Below are positions 16,936 to 25,036 of a stretch of DNA of 44,999 bases, one piece after another. The stretch lies in assembly GCA_949959185.1 (NCBI GenBank), contig CATLIX010000026.1:1-44999 (forward strand), written 5' to 3'. The notes under the pieces are model-generated. The model made no database searches and was not told the origin of the DNA. It worked only from the letters and a program-made list of their open reading frames with translations. This DNA comes from an uncultured Eubacterium sp. Its GTDB lineage: Bacteria; Bacillota; Clostridia; Lachnospirales; Lachnospiraceae. Each line of letters begins with the position of its first letter. Positions within the stretch are counted from its first letter, which is position 1. A program made the position numbers and the translations under genes.

Positions 16936-17587
16936 TCACAGCCCCGAAAAAGACTGGCAACACCGGGATAAAATATCGTCCCTGAACGCCCTGAACCACC
17001 AACGCACCTACTTCATTCGCCTGTCCGTCGCCTATGTATATCCCCATCACCACCCCGATACATATTGCAGCAAACGCTGCAAAACAGATGATTTTGTCTC
17101 TCGCTCTTATGGAACTGCAAATAACATTACAGTCTGCCGCTCCAATATAAATGGCAGCCATGGGTACCAGATAAATCAAAGGTCCCAGAGAGTAATTTAC
17201 TGCTCCCAATGTATTTAACCACAGCATATAGTCATTAAATTTATCCATAAAAGTAGTAAGCAGCACTTTTATAATAAGTCCAGGATGAGCCGTCAGATAT
17301 CCAATCTGGGTTACCCCTCCTTCCACTGCCGGCCCTCCGCTTATGGCAGAAATCATGTTGAACACACCCGCAACGCCAAACACCAGCAAAGGAAGCAGCC
17401 CTGCCATAAAACTTTTCCAGTATTCTTTCCTGGTTCCAAATTTTTTCGCGGGAATCAGAAATACCAGCAGTCCCAGGCACACATACACATATTTTATGTA
17501 AACCTCCGGAGTTCTCATCTTTTCTTTTTTCCATGTACATCCTCCTCTTTTCCTTTTGCATAGATACGCCTTTACGTTATAAAACAT
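16936..17587 (-). pseudogene. DUF2142-family membrane protein, truncated at both ends
   Basis: The frame opening at 17587 contains the C-terminal part of a DUF2142-type multi-spanning protein (LVFLIPAKKFGTRKEYWKSF, GVQGRYFIPVLPVFF). It then runs out of frame over the GtrB remnant from about 16936. The usual N-terminal half is absent. The only good ribosome-binding site (AGGAGG, 17541-17546) points to an ATG at 17534 in a different frame (MEKRKDEN…), which suggests a further deletion just inside the gene. DUF2142 proteins commonly sit in surface polysaccharide clusters; the function is unknown. Confidence 0.65.
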
Positions 17588-17595
17588 TATTTTGC

Positions 17596-17624
17596 AACGA
17601 TATTTTGAATATTATTAACGATAT
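17596..17624. promoter_or_regulatory. direct repeat AACGATAT between DUF2142 remnant and XRE gene
   Basis: AACGATAT occurs at 17596-17603 and 17617-17624, 21 bases apart (two helical turns), in the divergent gap. It is a candidate operator for the neighbouring XRE regulator; this is inference from position only. Confidence 0.35.
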
Positions 17625-17669
17625 AAGCAATAATGAGAATCCGTTATGTCTACACTATGAGGTGAATTT

Positions 17670-17974
17670 ATGATAGATGTTTTAGAGCGGATTGTATTTT
17701 ACAGAAAGCAAAAAGGCTGGTCCGAATACCAGCTTGCGGAAGAATCCGGCCTGACCCAGTCCACAATTTCATCCTGGTACCGGAAAAATATGATTCCCTC
17801 TGTGCCTTCCCTGGAAAAGGTATGCAATGCTTTCGGCATCACCCTCTCCCAGTTTTTTCCACGGAGGATGATAATTTTTCTCTGACTTCCCTGCAGAAAG
17901 AACTTCTGCGGGAAGCCGGACATTTAACGGAACAGCAGCAGTCGGCTCTGATTGCCTTTTTCCGTACGCTGTAA
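17670..17974 (+). pseudogene. XRE-family regulator with a one-base frameshift in a T run
   Basis: The first ~62 residues are a clear helix-turn-helix domain (RIVFYRKQKGWSEYQLAEES, GLTQSTISSWYRKNMIPSVP, LEKVCNAFGITLSQFF). After a T6 run at 17853-17858 the frame ends within nine codons (TGA near 17883). Adding one T restores a ~40-residue continuation (STEDDNFSLTSLQKELL, EQQQSALIAFFRTL) to the TAA at 17972-17974, giving the ~101-residue length usual for this type. GAGGTG precedes the ATG. It is either a recent phase-variable-like slip, a real mutation or a sequencing error. The DNA-binding domain alone remains intact. Confidence 0.8.
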
Positions 17975-18026
17975 TCATACGTCCCTGTCTGTAAAAATCT
18001 GCTGCCGGACAGCTTTTCACCAGTCA

Positions 18027-18275
18027 TTACTGCCGGATGCATTCTGCAAACAGCTGAAAGGCGCAGAGAAATCCCCGCTCAAATCCGCTTTCTTCCACCA
18101 CTGATGCGGCCTGGAAAGCCTTATCCCGGTACCGCTCATATTCCTGACGCTTCAAAGTGACTTCTTCCTCTTTCAGCAGATTCAGGATTTCTTCTTTCAC
18201 AGACTGACTGATTCTGTCCGCCGCAGTGAGTTCCTGCACTGTAGCTGCATACAGACTTCTTATCATTTTGTTCAT
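18027..18275 (-). CDS. small conserved protein of unknown function (DUF6809-like)
   Basis: An 82-residue, charged, helical protein (IRSLYAATVQELTAADRISQ, ERYRDKAFQAASVVEESGFE, RGFLCAFQLFAECI). I associate this pattern with a small family, probably DUF6809, often found near XRE regulators in Lachnospiraceae, but no function is known. GGGGAGAG precedes the ATG at 18275. It is convergent with the XRE gene. There is no signal peptide or membrane segment. Confidence 0.65.
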   Translation of the reverse strand: MNKMIRSLYAATVQELTAADRISQSVKEEILNLLKEEEVTLKRQEYERYRDKAFQAASVVEESGFERGFLCAFQLFAECIRQ

Positions 18276-18671
18276 AATTCTCTCCCCGGAATCCTTCCGA
18301 TTCCGGTTTCCTCCTTCTGTAAATATGGTTTTTTCTTTTACCTGTTTATCCTACCGGGCAGCCGAACATTTTTCCACTGCCGGATTTACCAGGTAAAAGT
18401 ATCTGCATCCATTCAAATCAGTCTCTTAAATTGTTCATATATTCTTTACATATTTCTCATATTATGAACACAGCAAAGTCACATTTTACGGATATACTGT
18501 CATCATGAAAGAAAACAGTATTTACAGTTAATACCGAATATCTTTTTCATAAGCCTTGCCGGTAAGGCAGGGTCCTCCCGTTTACACAGTGTATCCTCAC
18601 TTTTTTATATAAATCTTTTTCATATGAAAGCCGGTGCGAAACGCACCGGCTCCTCTTTTGCCTGATATTTA
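18276..18671. other. intergenic region with a terminator hairpin
   Basis: Apart from the promoter region of the small protein gene, I see no coding frame of weight here. A GC-rich hairpin AGCCGGTGCG/CGCACCGGCT lies at 18629-18651 and is followed by CCTCTTTTG on the plus strand. It sits just downstream of the minus-strand ATPase gene and probably terminates it. GCCTT/AAGGC near 18555 is a weaker stem of unknown use. Confidence 0.55.
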
Positions 18672-20027
18672 TCACATCTCTTTCTTACTGTTTTCATGTT
18701 CCCGCAGAAAACGTTTCAGCAAAAATGTAAGAAAATATGGAAATGTATAGAATTTACTGTTAAAACCGATATTTTTGTTTCCCAGTTTGATTCCATAAGA
18801 AATATCGCCATATTTACTTTTTACAATCAGATTATTTAACGACACCGTAGCGCCATCGTTAGCTTTCACCTCCAGCGGAATCAGACTCTCCCTGTCTCTG
18901 ACGAAAAAATCCATTTCCAGCGTCCCTTTCTGATTTTTAAAAAAATAAAGCTGATAGCCCTGCTTTACCAGCATATCTCCTATAAGGTTTTCATACAATG
19001 CGCCTTTGTAAGTATTAAAATTTTTATTGTTTCGGATATCCTCCTGGGCTTCCTCATCCAAAGATGCAATCAGAAGCCCCGTATCCCTGAAATAAATTTT
19101 ATAATTATCAGGATCATAATTACCTTTTAAGGGAAGCTCCGGCTGTTCCATGCAGTAACAGATATTAATCATTCCCGCGTTGTCCAGCCACTCAATAACT
19201 CCCGCATATTCCCGGTTTCTGGCCCCGTGAGCAACTTTGGATATCTGAAATTTTTTATTATCTTTTCCCAGGAAAACCGGTACTTTCCGATACACATTTA
19301 ATATTTTTCCTTTGTCGAGACCTCCGGCATATTTGGTGATATCTTCCTCATAGTCCAGTAAAATCTGCCGCTGCATATTCAGGATTCCGCTGTAATGATT
19401 ATTTTTTACGAATCTGTTTACTATGGCAGGCATACCTCCAACCACCATATATTCTTTAAAAATCTCTGCATATACTTTCCATTCCAGTTCTGAAAAAGGA
19501 GATATCAGAAGCATATGCCGATACATATCTTCTATCTGTTCTTCCCGGTACCCTTTTGCCCACAGAAATTCCTCAAAATCCATAGAATGCATATGATAAT
19601 CTTCCTTAAATCCAACACTGTTGGACTCTATTTCATGATAATTTATCCCCATCAGAGAACCGGAGCAGATTACGTCAAATCTTCCGTCCAGTTTAAAGGC
19701 TTTCAGACTGGTAGCGCAATTAATACAGTCCTGAACTTCATCAAAAAAGAACAATGTCTCTCCCGGCGGGAACGTAAACGCAGGATTTATCAGCGATATA
19801 TTTTTCAGAATGGTATCCACTTCAAATCCATCATCAAAAATGCTTTTGTACTGTTTCTGCAAAATGAAATTAATTTCTATTACATTTTTATAATTCTTCC
19901 GTCCAAACAGCCTGACAGACTCTGTCTTTCCAATCTGTCTGGCTCCTTTTACAATCAGCGGCAAACGTTCCGGATTATTTTTCCACTGCAGCAATACTTT
20001 ATCTGTCTTTCTTTTCAGCAATTCCAT
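18672..20027 (-). CDS. AAA-type ATPase with DUF4143 C-terminal domain
   Basis: A 451-residue protein. Its Walker A is GARQIGKT near residue 30, and Walker B is TLFFFDEVQDC, both typical of the AAA_14 group. The C-terminal DUF4143 part carries a nuclease-like pattern, EMDFFVRD…LIPLEVKAND, which matches the D…ExK core of PD-(D/E)XK folds. This large family is common in Bacteroidetes and Clostridia; its cellular role is unclear, with defence and mobile-element links proposed. The frame is open to 20090, but the ATG at 20027 has AGAGG upstream and starts the family motif MELLKRK. A ~32-bp repeat array lies just upstream. Confidence 0.85.
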   Translation of the reverse strand: MELLKRKTDKVLLQWKNNPERLPLIVKGARQIGKTESVRLFGRKNYKNVIEINFILQKQYKSIFDDGFEVDTILKNISLINPAFTFPPGETLFFFDEVQDCINCATSLKAFKLDGRFDVICSGSLMGINYHEIESNSVGFKEDYHMHSMDFEEFLWAKGYREEQIEDMYRHMLLISPFSELEWKVYAEIFKEYMVVGGMPAIVNRFVKNNHYSGILNMQRQILLDYEEDITKYAGGLDKGKILNVYRKVPVFLGKDNKKFQISKVAHGARNREYAGVIEWLDNAGMINICYCMEQPELPLKGNYDPDNYKIYFRDTGLLIASLDEEAQEDIRNNKNFNTYKGALYENLIGDMLVKQGYQLYFFKNQKGTLEMDFFVRDRESLIPLEVKANDGATVSLNNLIVKSKYGDISYGIKLGNKNIGFNSKFYTFPYFLTFLLKRFLREHENSKKEM

Positions 20028-20065
20028 ATTATAATCCTCTCTTATTTGCTTTGTCAGAACCAGAG

Positions 20066-20175
20066 TATCACATTTTTCCCGGTGTTTCAACCTCTGTATA
20101 TCACATTTTTCCTTCTGTTTTCCTTCTATATATCACATTTTTCCGCTGTTTTCCCCCTGCTTTTCACATTTTTCC
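20066..20175 (-). repeat. four-copy array of GGAAAAATGTGA repeats (period 31-33 bp)
   Basis: On the minus strand GGAAAAATGTGA (usually followed by TA) recurs four times; the plus-strand copies are at 20066-20079, 20099-20112, 20131-20144 and 20162-20175. Spacers are related (…AG..GG..GAAACA…), so these are ~32-bp tandem units. The first copy contains the mutY stop codon, and the last lies ~40 bases upstream of the ATPase start. It may be an operator array or a slippage-prone repeat. Confidence 0.8.
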
Positions 20176-21273
20176 CAAATCCCGTTCATTTTCAAAACGC
20201 TCGTTTCCCAGCCGGATATCCATGTATCTGGTATAAGCGGAAAATGCCGCCGGAACAGGGTACTGTTCTTCCGTTTCCCCTGTCTCTACGAACAGCATAC
20301 CGCTGGTGTTTTCCGCCAGCTCATCCACCCGAATCATATATCCGGTCATATGCCATTCCACATGGGAAAAGATATGTTTTGCCGGCTCCAGTTTCCGGAT
20401 ATGGATGGGCTGCAGCTTCTGCTCTTTCACCCACTGCAGGGCTTCTTCCTCCGTCAGATGGCCCTTTGTGTTTGGGAATTCATACATTCCGGCCAGAAGG
20501 CCTCTGGCCGGCCGTTTATGCAGTACGATTTTTTCTCCGTCCCGGATAATGAAGACTGTTTTATCCTCAATCCGCCTGGGCTTCGGTCGGCTTTTTACCG
20601 GAAGGTTCTGCCAGAGACTGTCTTTCCTGGCTTCACAGAAGGCACCCCAGGGGCATTTTTCACAGAGAGGCGCACCGTTCGGCAGACAGACGGTAGCTCC
20701 CAGTTCCATCAGAGCCTGATTGAAATCACTGGCGTGATGCTCCGGCATAATACGCTGTAAAGACTGTTCCACCCTGGTCCGTACAAACTGTTTCATAATA
20801 TCGGAATCGTCTGCCGATACTCTGGCAATGACCCGAAGCACATTTCCGTCCACCGCGGGGACGGGAATTTTACAGGCAATGGAAGCAATGGCCCCGGCCG
20901 TATAATGGCCGATTCCTTTTAATTTCAGAAGTTCTTCATAGTCTGCCGGAAGCTCCCCGCCGTATTCCTCCATAAGGGTTCTGGCCGCAATCTGCATATT
21001 CCGCACCCGGTTATAATACCCCAGCCCTTCCCACAGTTTCAGCAGGCGGTCTTCCTCGCACTCCGCCAGCGCCTGCACATCCGGCAGGGCTTTTATAAAA
21101 CGCTCAAAATACGGTTTCACCGCTTCCACTCTCGTCTGCTGCAGCATGATTTCCGATACCCACACACGGTAAGGGGTGGGCGTCTCCCTCCAGGGCAGTA
21201 TCCGGGCATTTTCCCGAAACCACTCCAGCAGCGGCTCCACAATCTGTTCCAACGGAAAATTTTCCAGCATCAT
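20164..21273 (-). CDS. mutY: A/G-specific adenine DNA glycosylase
   Basis: A 369-residue base-excision repair enzyme that removes adenine mispaired with 8-oxoguanine. The catalytic Glu is in SEIMLQQTRV and the catalytic Asp in VPAVDGNVLRV, after the helix-hairpin-helix LLKLKGIGHYTAGA. The iron-sulfur cysteines follow C-x6-C-x2-C-x5-C (CLPNGAPLCEKCPWGAFC). The C-terminal NUDIX-like domain reads 8-oxoG. ATG at 21273 has AAGGAG nine bases upstream; the open frame further upstream lacks a site. The stop codon lies inside the first ~32-bp repeat. Confidence 0.95.
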   Translation of the reverse strand: MMLENFPLEQIVEPLLEWFRENARILPWRETPTPYRVWVSEIMLQQTRVEAVKPYFERFIKALPDVQALAECEEDRLLKLWEGLGYYNRVRNMQIAARTLMEEYGGELPADYEELLKLKGIGHYTAGAIASIACKIPVPAVDGNVLRVIARVSADDSDIMKQFVRTRVEQSLQRIMPEHHASDFNQALMELGATVCLPNGAPLCEKCPWGAFCEARKDSLWQNLPVKSRPKPRRIEDKTVFIIRDGEKIVLHKRPARGLLAGMYEFPNTKGHLTEEEALQWVKEQKLQPIHIRKLEPAKHIFSHVEWHMTGYMIRVDELAENTSGMLFVETGETEEQYPVPAAFSAYTRYMDIRLGNERFENERDLGKM

Positions 21274-21401
21274 TCTCTCAGGCTCCTTCTGTATCTTCGA
21301 TATATTCAATAAGTATTCCAAGTATATCAATATTCCCAGGCCCTGTAAAGAATTAAATCCCCGTCCCCCTCAATCATAAGAGTGAGCCCGCCGGAGGGAT
21401 T

Positions 21402-22520
21402 TTACTCCGTCACCCGCTCCAGCCTCTCTCCCATCCGGCTTAAAATTTCATTGGTGATGGTGCCCGTCCAGTGTGCAAGGTCTTCCGCCCGGATTTCCAG
21501 ATTGCCGGAGGTTCCAATCAGTACGGCTTCGTCCCCTGCTTTTACCTGGGGAACCTCGCTCAAATCCACCGTCATCTGGTCCATGCAGATTCGTCCTATC
21601 ACAGGAGCCGGTCTGCCATTGCAGAGTACATAACCGCAGTTGGACAGGGTTCTGGGCACACCGTCGGCATATCCGATGGACAGCACACCGATTTTCCGGT
21701 TTCCTCCCGTACGGTAAGTCAGTCCGTATCCGGCCCGCTCTCCCTGATACAGCATTTTTACGCTTTCCACTCTGGTCTTTAAAGAAAGTACCGGTTTCAG
21801 CTCCACAGAAGCATTTACCCTGTCATGTTTTCCGCTGAGAATGCCATAGAGGGCAATACCGGCTCTGGCATAGTCAAAACACAGCTCCGAATAATTCAGA
21901 ATGCCGTAGCTTCCCTGCAGATGGCATTTGAAATCATGGATTCCCCTGCGGTGCAGTTCTTCCACCACATATTCAAAATGCCGCACCTGTTCCAGCGTAT
22001 AGGCCCGTTCTGCCTGCGTCTGTCCGTCTGACACGCACAGATGGGAGAAAAGCCCGGTGACCTTCAGATTAGGCGTCCGGAAAATTTTTACAATTTCCTC
22101 CAGATTCTCCCATCGTTCCCCCAGACGGTGCATACCTGTGTCGATTCCCACATGAACCGTGAATCTTCGACCGTCACGCTGCAGCTCCTGTGCATAATTT
22201 CCGTCCACCACAGTCTGGGTCAGATCATATGTAATCAAATCGCCGAACTGTCCGGGATGGGTGTAAGCCAGTACCAGTATTTCTCCGTTTATCCCTCCCT
22301 GACGAAGTTCAATTCCTTCCGACACGGAGGCCACACAGAAGCTGTTTACTCCCTGCTGCTGCAAGGCCCTGGAAACGGGCAGGGCGCCATGTCCGTAGGC
22401 ATTGGCCTTCACCGCCGGCATCAGGGCGCAGTCTGACGGAAGCAGACGCCGGAACTGTTCCGTATTGTGTTTCAGATTTTCCATATTCAGTTCAATCCAG
22501 GCCCGTCCTTTCTGATACAT
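21402..22520 (-). CDS. vanT: VanT-type alanine/serine racemase (catalytic part as a separate protein)
   Basis: A 372-residue PLP-dependent racemase of the alanine racemase fold. The PLP lysine is K38 in MPAVKANAYGHG, with GIDTGMHRLG, LSIGYADGVPRTLSN and GRICMDQMTVDLSEV following. The C-terminal end (TITNEILSRMGER) resembles the racemase half of VanT (ITNELISRLGPR) more than housekeeping Alr, which usually ends ISKRVPR or similar. Together with the adjacent VanT-like membrane gene and VanG-like ligase, this favours supply of D-Ser, although D-Ala activity is equally possible. GGAGG precedes the ATG at 22520, only 29 bases after the membrane-protein stop. Confidence 0.8.
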   Translation of the reverse strand: MYQKGRAWIELNMENLKHNTEQFRRLLPSDCALMPAVKANAYGHGALPVSRALQQQGVNSFCVASVSEGIELRQGGINGEILVLAYTHPGQFGDLITYDLTQTVVDGNYAQELQRDGRRFTVHVGIDTGMHRLGERWENLEEIVKIFRTPNLKVTGLFSHLCVSDGQTQAERAYTLEQVRHFEYVVEELHRRGIHDFKCHLQGSYGILNYSELCFDYARAGIALYGILSGKHDRVNASVELKPVLSLKTRVESVKMLYQGERAGYGLTYRTGGNRKIGVLSIGYADGVPRTLSNCGYVLCNGRPAPVIGRICMDQMTVDLSEVPQVKAGDEAVLIGTSGNLEIRAEDLAHWTGTITNEILSRMGERLERVTE

Positions 22521-22549
22521 AATTGCCTCCTTTTCGCGTCGTACATGAA

Positions 22550-23611
22550 CTACCGAAAATAACCGGGAGCCGCATCTGCCCGATTGCGGAATGCCTGCAT
22601 CCCCAGGGCAATTCCGACGGACAGAACCAGTGAAAGTGCACACACTGTCAGATAGTGAATCAAAGACTGCTCCACAAAAATATCTGTGAGTTTCAGCACT
22701 CCCGCCAGTCCGCGCACCAGAATAATGCATATGGGATGAATGATGTATACACACATGGACACATCCCGCACCATGGGGATTGTAAAAGTCCCCTCCGCCG
22801 AGAGCAGCAGTTCAAACAGGAAGAACATTACCACAGGCAGCAGAAGATACATACTGTTATGCTTCTGCCATTCCAGACTGAAAGACAGCAGGCCTTCTCC
22901 CATCATACCTGCCATGGAAATCAGAAATCCTGTCAACGCTGTCTGTCCGGACATTCTGATTTTTCCATTGGCGATAATCACTCCCATCCACAAAAACATG
23001 GGTGCAAAGAAAATTCCGTTTCTGGTATAGGAACTGACCGTGAAAATTCCTTCATAAAAAATTTTGACAGGGAGCGCCTGACTGAGCAGCCCATAATAGC
23101 TGTCCCCTCCGGTTCCAATGATATACAGCACAAGTACAGTCAGGGAGATAACCGGAGGATTGCACACAGACAGCAGCCCCGCCAGCAGTATACAGCCCGT
23201 CAGCACTGCCGGAAGATACCAGAGGTGGTAAAACGTCCCGTCGAAAAAGAGCTCCTTCAGCCATTCCCCCGGACTGTTATTCCACTGTTTTGCATAAATC
23301 ATCACCGGCAGGTACAGCAATATGGCTGCTCCGTACAGGAGAGCTGTTTTTTTCAGAAATTTCCATAATTTCCCTGCCGCCTTCTCTGCCTGATAAGAGG
23401 AACGCCCCATACTTTTCTGATAAGGTGCCAGCACAAAAAATCCCGTCACCATCAGAAAAAAAGGAACTGCAATTCTCCCAACACAGTAAGTTACAAGAAA
23501 ATCCGCCGTACTGTGAAAGGATTCCAGAGGCCCTGTATGAATGGCAACAATCAAAAGGGCGGCAACCAGCCGGAAATTATCAATAGCCGCATAATTTTTT
23601 CTCTGTTTCAT
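22550..23611 (-). CDS. VanT-like N-terminal membrane domain (acyltransferase-3 family) as a separate protein
   Basis: A 353-residue protein with about ten membrane segments of the acyltransferase-3 family (IDNFRLVAALLIVAIHTGPL, GRIAVPFFLMVTGFFVL, FYHLWYLPAVLTGC, GTGGDSYYGLL, YTRNGIFFAPMFLWMGV). These blocks match the membrane half of VanT serine racemases, where the domain is thought to bring in L-Ser. In those proteins it is fused to the racemase; here a stop and a new ribosome-binding site separate the two. Start at 23611 chosen for GGAGG upstream; the ATG at 23623 lacks one. An O-acyltransferase role in envelope modification is the alternative. Confidence 0.8.
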   Translation of the reverse strand: MKQRKNYAAIDNFRLVAALLIVAIHTGPLESFHSTADFLVTYCVGRIAVPFFLMVTGFFVLAPYQKSMGRSSYQAEKAAGKLWKFLKKTALLYGAAILLYLPVMIYAKQWNNSPGEWLKELFFDGTFYHLWYLPAVLTGCILLAGLLSVCNPPVISLTVLVLYIIGTGGDSYYGLLSQALPVKIFYEGIFTVSSYTRNGIFFAPMFLWMGVIIANGKIRMSGQTALTGFLISMAGMMGEGLLSFSLEWQKHNSMYLLLPVVMFFLFELLLSAEGTFTIPMVRDVSMCVYIIHPICIILVRGLAGVLKLTDIFVEQSLIHYLTVCALSLVLSVGIALGMQAFRNRADAAPGYFR

Positions 23612-23681
23612 AAATCCTCCCATTTTTCCGTCATCCTGTGAACCATGCTGTTTTTTCCAACATCATTTCCCCACCTGCTTT

Positions 23682-24734
23682 CTACAGTTCCAGCAATCTG
23701 CCCAGAAGTTCCTCAAAGGAAATGCCCGCGGCTTTCATCATATTGGGATAACGGCTGTGGGAGGTAAATCCCGGAATGGTGTTGATTTCGTTAAAATAAA
23801 TTTCCCCCTCCGGCGTCAGGAACATATCCACTCTTGCAAAATAACTGCAGCCCAGGCCCCGGTAGAGTATTTTTGCAGTTTCTTTCACTTCTTTTGCCTG
23901 TTCCTGAGAAATCCGGGCAGGTACATGGATTTTGGAGGATTTCAGGGTGTATTTTTCCGTATAGTCAAAAAATCCTTCCGACAATTCGATTTCATCCACT
24001 TCACCCACAAGCAGCTCCTCCGTTCCCAGCACTGCACATCCCACTTCAAATCCCCGTATCATTTCTTCGAGAATAATCCGGGAATCATATGCAAAAGCAT
24101 GTTCCGCCGCTGCCTGCAGTTCCTGAGGCTTACCCACTTTTGTAATGCCGAAGGAAGAGCCTGCCCGCAGAGGCTTTACAAACAACGGATATCCCAGCTT
24201 CCGGCCCAGTTCTTCCAACTGTCCTGCTTCCTGTAATTCTGCTCTGAAAACAGTGTATGACCGGGGCACCTTTACACCCAGAGCGCCGGCCAGCCGGTGG
24301 GCAGTATCTTTATCCATACAGACTGCGGAACTCATGGTATCGCAGCCAATAACCGGAATATCTGCCAGTTCCAGCACTCCCTGCACCGTTCCGTCTTCTC
24401 CGTTTTTGCCGTGAAGAACGGGCAGCGCCCCGTCCAGCGCAATGGTTTCTGTCCCCTGGTTCAGAAACAGTATAAGACCATGCAGATTTCTGTCCGGAGA
24501 AACCACTGCCGGAATACACTGTTTTTCATCATACCAGTTATCGCCGGGAATATGGGTAATATCTCCCCGGTACAGATACCATTTGCCCTCTCTGGTGATT
24601 CCGACGGGAATGAAATCGTATTTTTCCCTGTCCGTATGTGTAAGCACCGCATATGCTGACTGGAGGGAAACTTCATATTCGCTGGAACATCCTCCGAACA
24701 ATACGGCTATTTTTTTCCTGTTTTTGTCTTTCAT
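23682..24734 (-). CDS. vanG: VanG-like D-alanine:D-serine ligase (D-Ala-D-X ligase, ATP-grasp)
   Basis: A 350-residue ATP-grasp ligase that joins D-Ala to a second D-residue for peptidoglycan precursors. It begins KIAVLFGGCSSEYEVSLQSA, with PVLHGKNGEDGTVQG, FVKPLRAGSSFGITKV and ending INTIPGFTSHSRYPNMMK. The omega loop reads FFDYTEKYTLKSSK; the EKY in that loop is the signature of the VanC/VanE/VanG (D-Ala:D-Ser) branch. Overall similarity to VanG from memory is high. AAAGGAG precedes the ATG at 24734. It heads a three-gene unit with split VanT and has its own promoter. With no VanXY nearby, a housekeeping Ddl role is not excluded. Confidence 0.8.
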   Translation of the reverse strand: MKDKNRKKIAVLFGGCSSEYEVSLQSAYAVLTHTDREKYDFIPVGITREGKWYLYRGDITHIPGDNWYDEKQCIPAVVSPDRNLHGLILFLNQGTETIALDGALPVLHGKNGEDGTVQGVLELADIPVIGCDTMSSAVCMDKDTAHRLAGALGVKVPRSYTVFRAELQEAGQLEELGRKLGYPLFVKPLRAGSSFGITKVGKPQELQAAAEHAFAYDSRIILEEMIRGFEVGCAVLGTEELLVGEVDEIELSEGFFDYTEKYTLKSSKIHVPARISQEQAKEVKETAKILYRGLGCSYFARVDMFLTPEGEIYFNEINTIPGFTSHSRYPNMMKAAGISFEELLGRLLEL

Positions 24735-24795
24735 AAGTTCTTCTCCTTTTATCTTTCTGATTATCACAGGCAACTGCCTGTTCTGATTGCTGTCT

Positions 24796-24839
24796 ATCTT
24801 ACCCGCCCAACATGACAGGCCGGTGACTTTTCCATGACA
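24796..24839 (-). promoter_or_regulatory. 11-bp-periodic TGAC operator and promoter of the VanG-like ligase
   Basis: CATGACA (24811), GGTGACT (24822) and CATGACA (24833) recur every 11 bases. Read on the minus strand they give TGTCAT-type half-sites like the boxes of PhoB/OmpR-family regulators. TAAGAT (24801-24796) lies nine bases further, at the place of a -10, and no -35 hexamer is present, so the box would replace it. The obvious candidate activator is the VanR-like regulator. Confidence 0.6.
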
Positions 24840-25036
24840 AAACCGTCATCCGGCAATTCCCGTTATTTCTATTTTACCGGATATCATATGGACTTGTTTT
24901 AAGATTCTGCTGTTTCTTTCCTGGGAAAATCCTAAGAATTCTTTAAATTTTATATCTTTTTCCGCTGTTTTCTGATAAACGGTTTCTATTCCGGATACCA
25001 CATGGCACAAAATATAAAGTAAAGGGGAAAACTGCC

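Noticed and set aside
17670-17974. Prophage or integrative element signalled by the XRE gene
   Set aside because: No integrase, attachment repeats or phage structural genes are in the window.
20066-20175. CRISPR array
   Set aside because: Units are tandem with related spacers, only ~12-14 bases are strictly repeated, and there are no cas genes.
21402-22520. Plain housekeeping alanine racemase
   Set aside because: Not excluded, but the C-terminal motif and the adjacent VanT-type membrane gene and VanG-like ligase favour the VanT racemase type.
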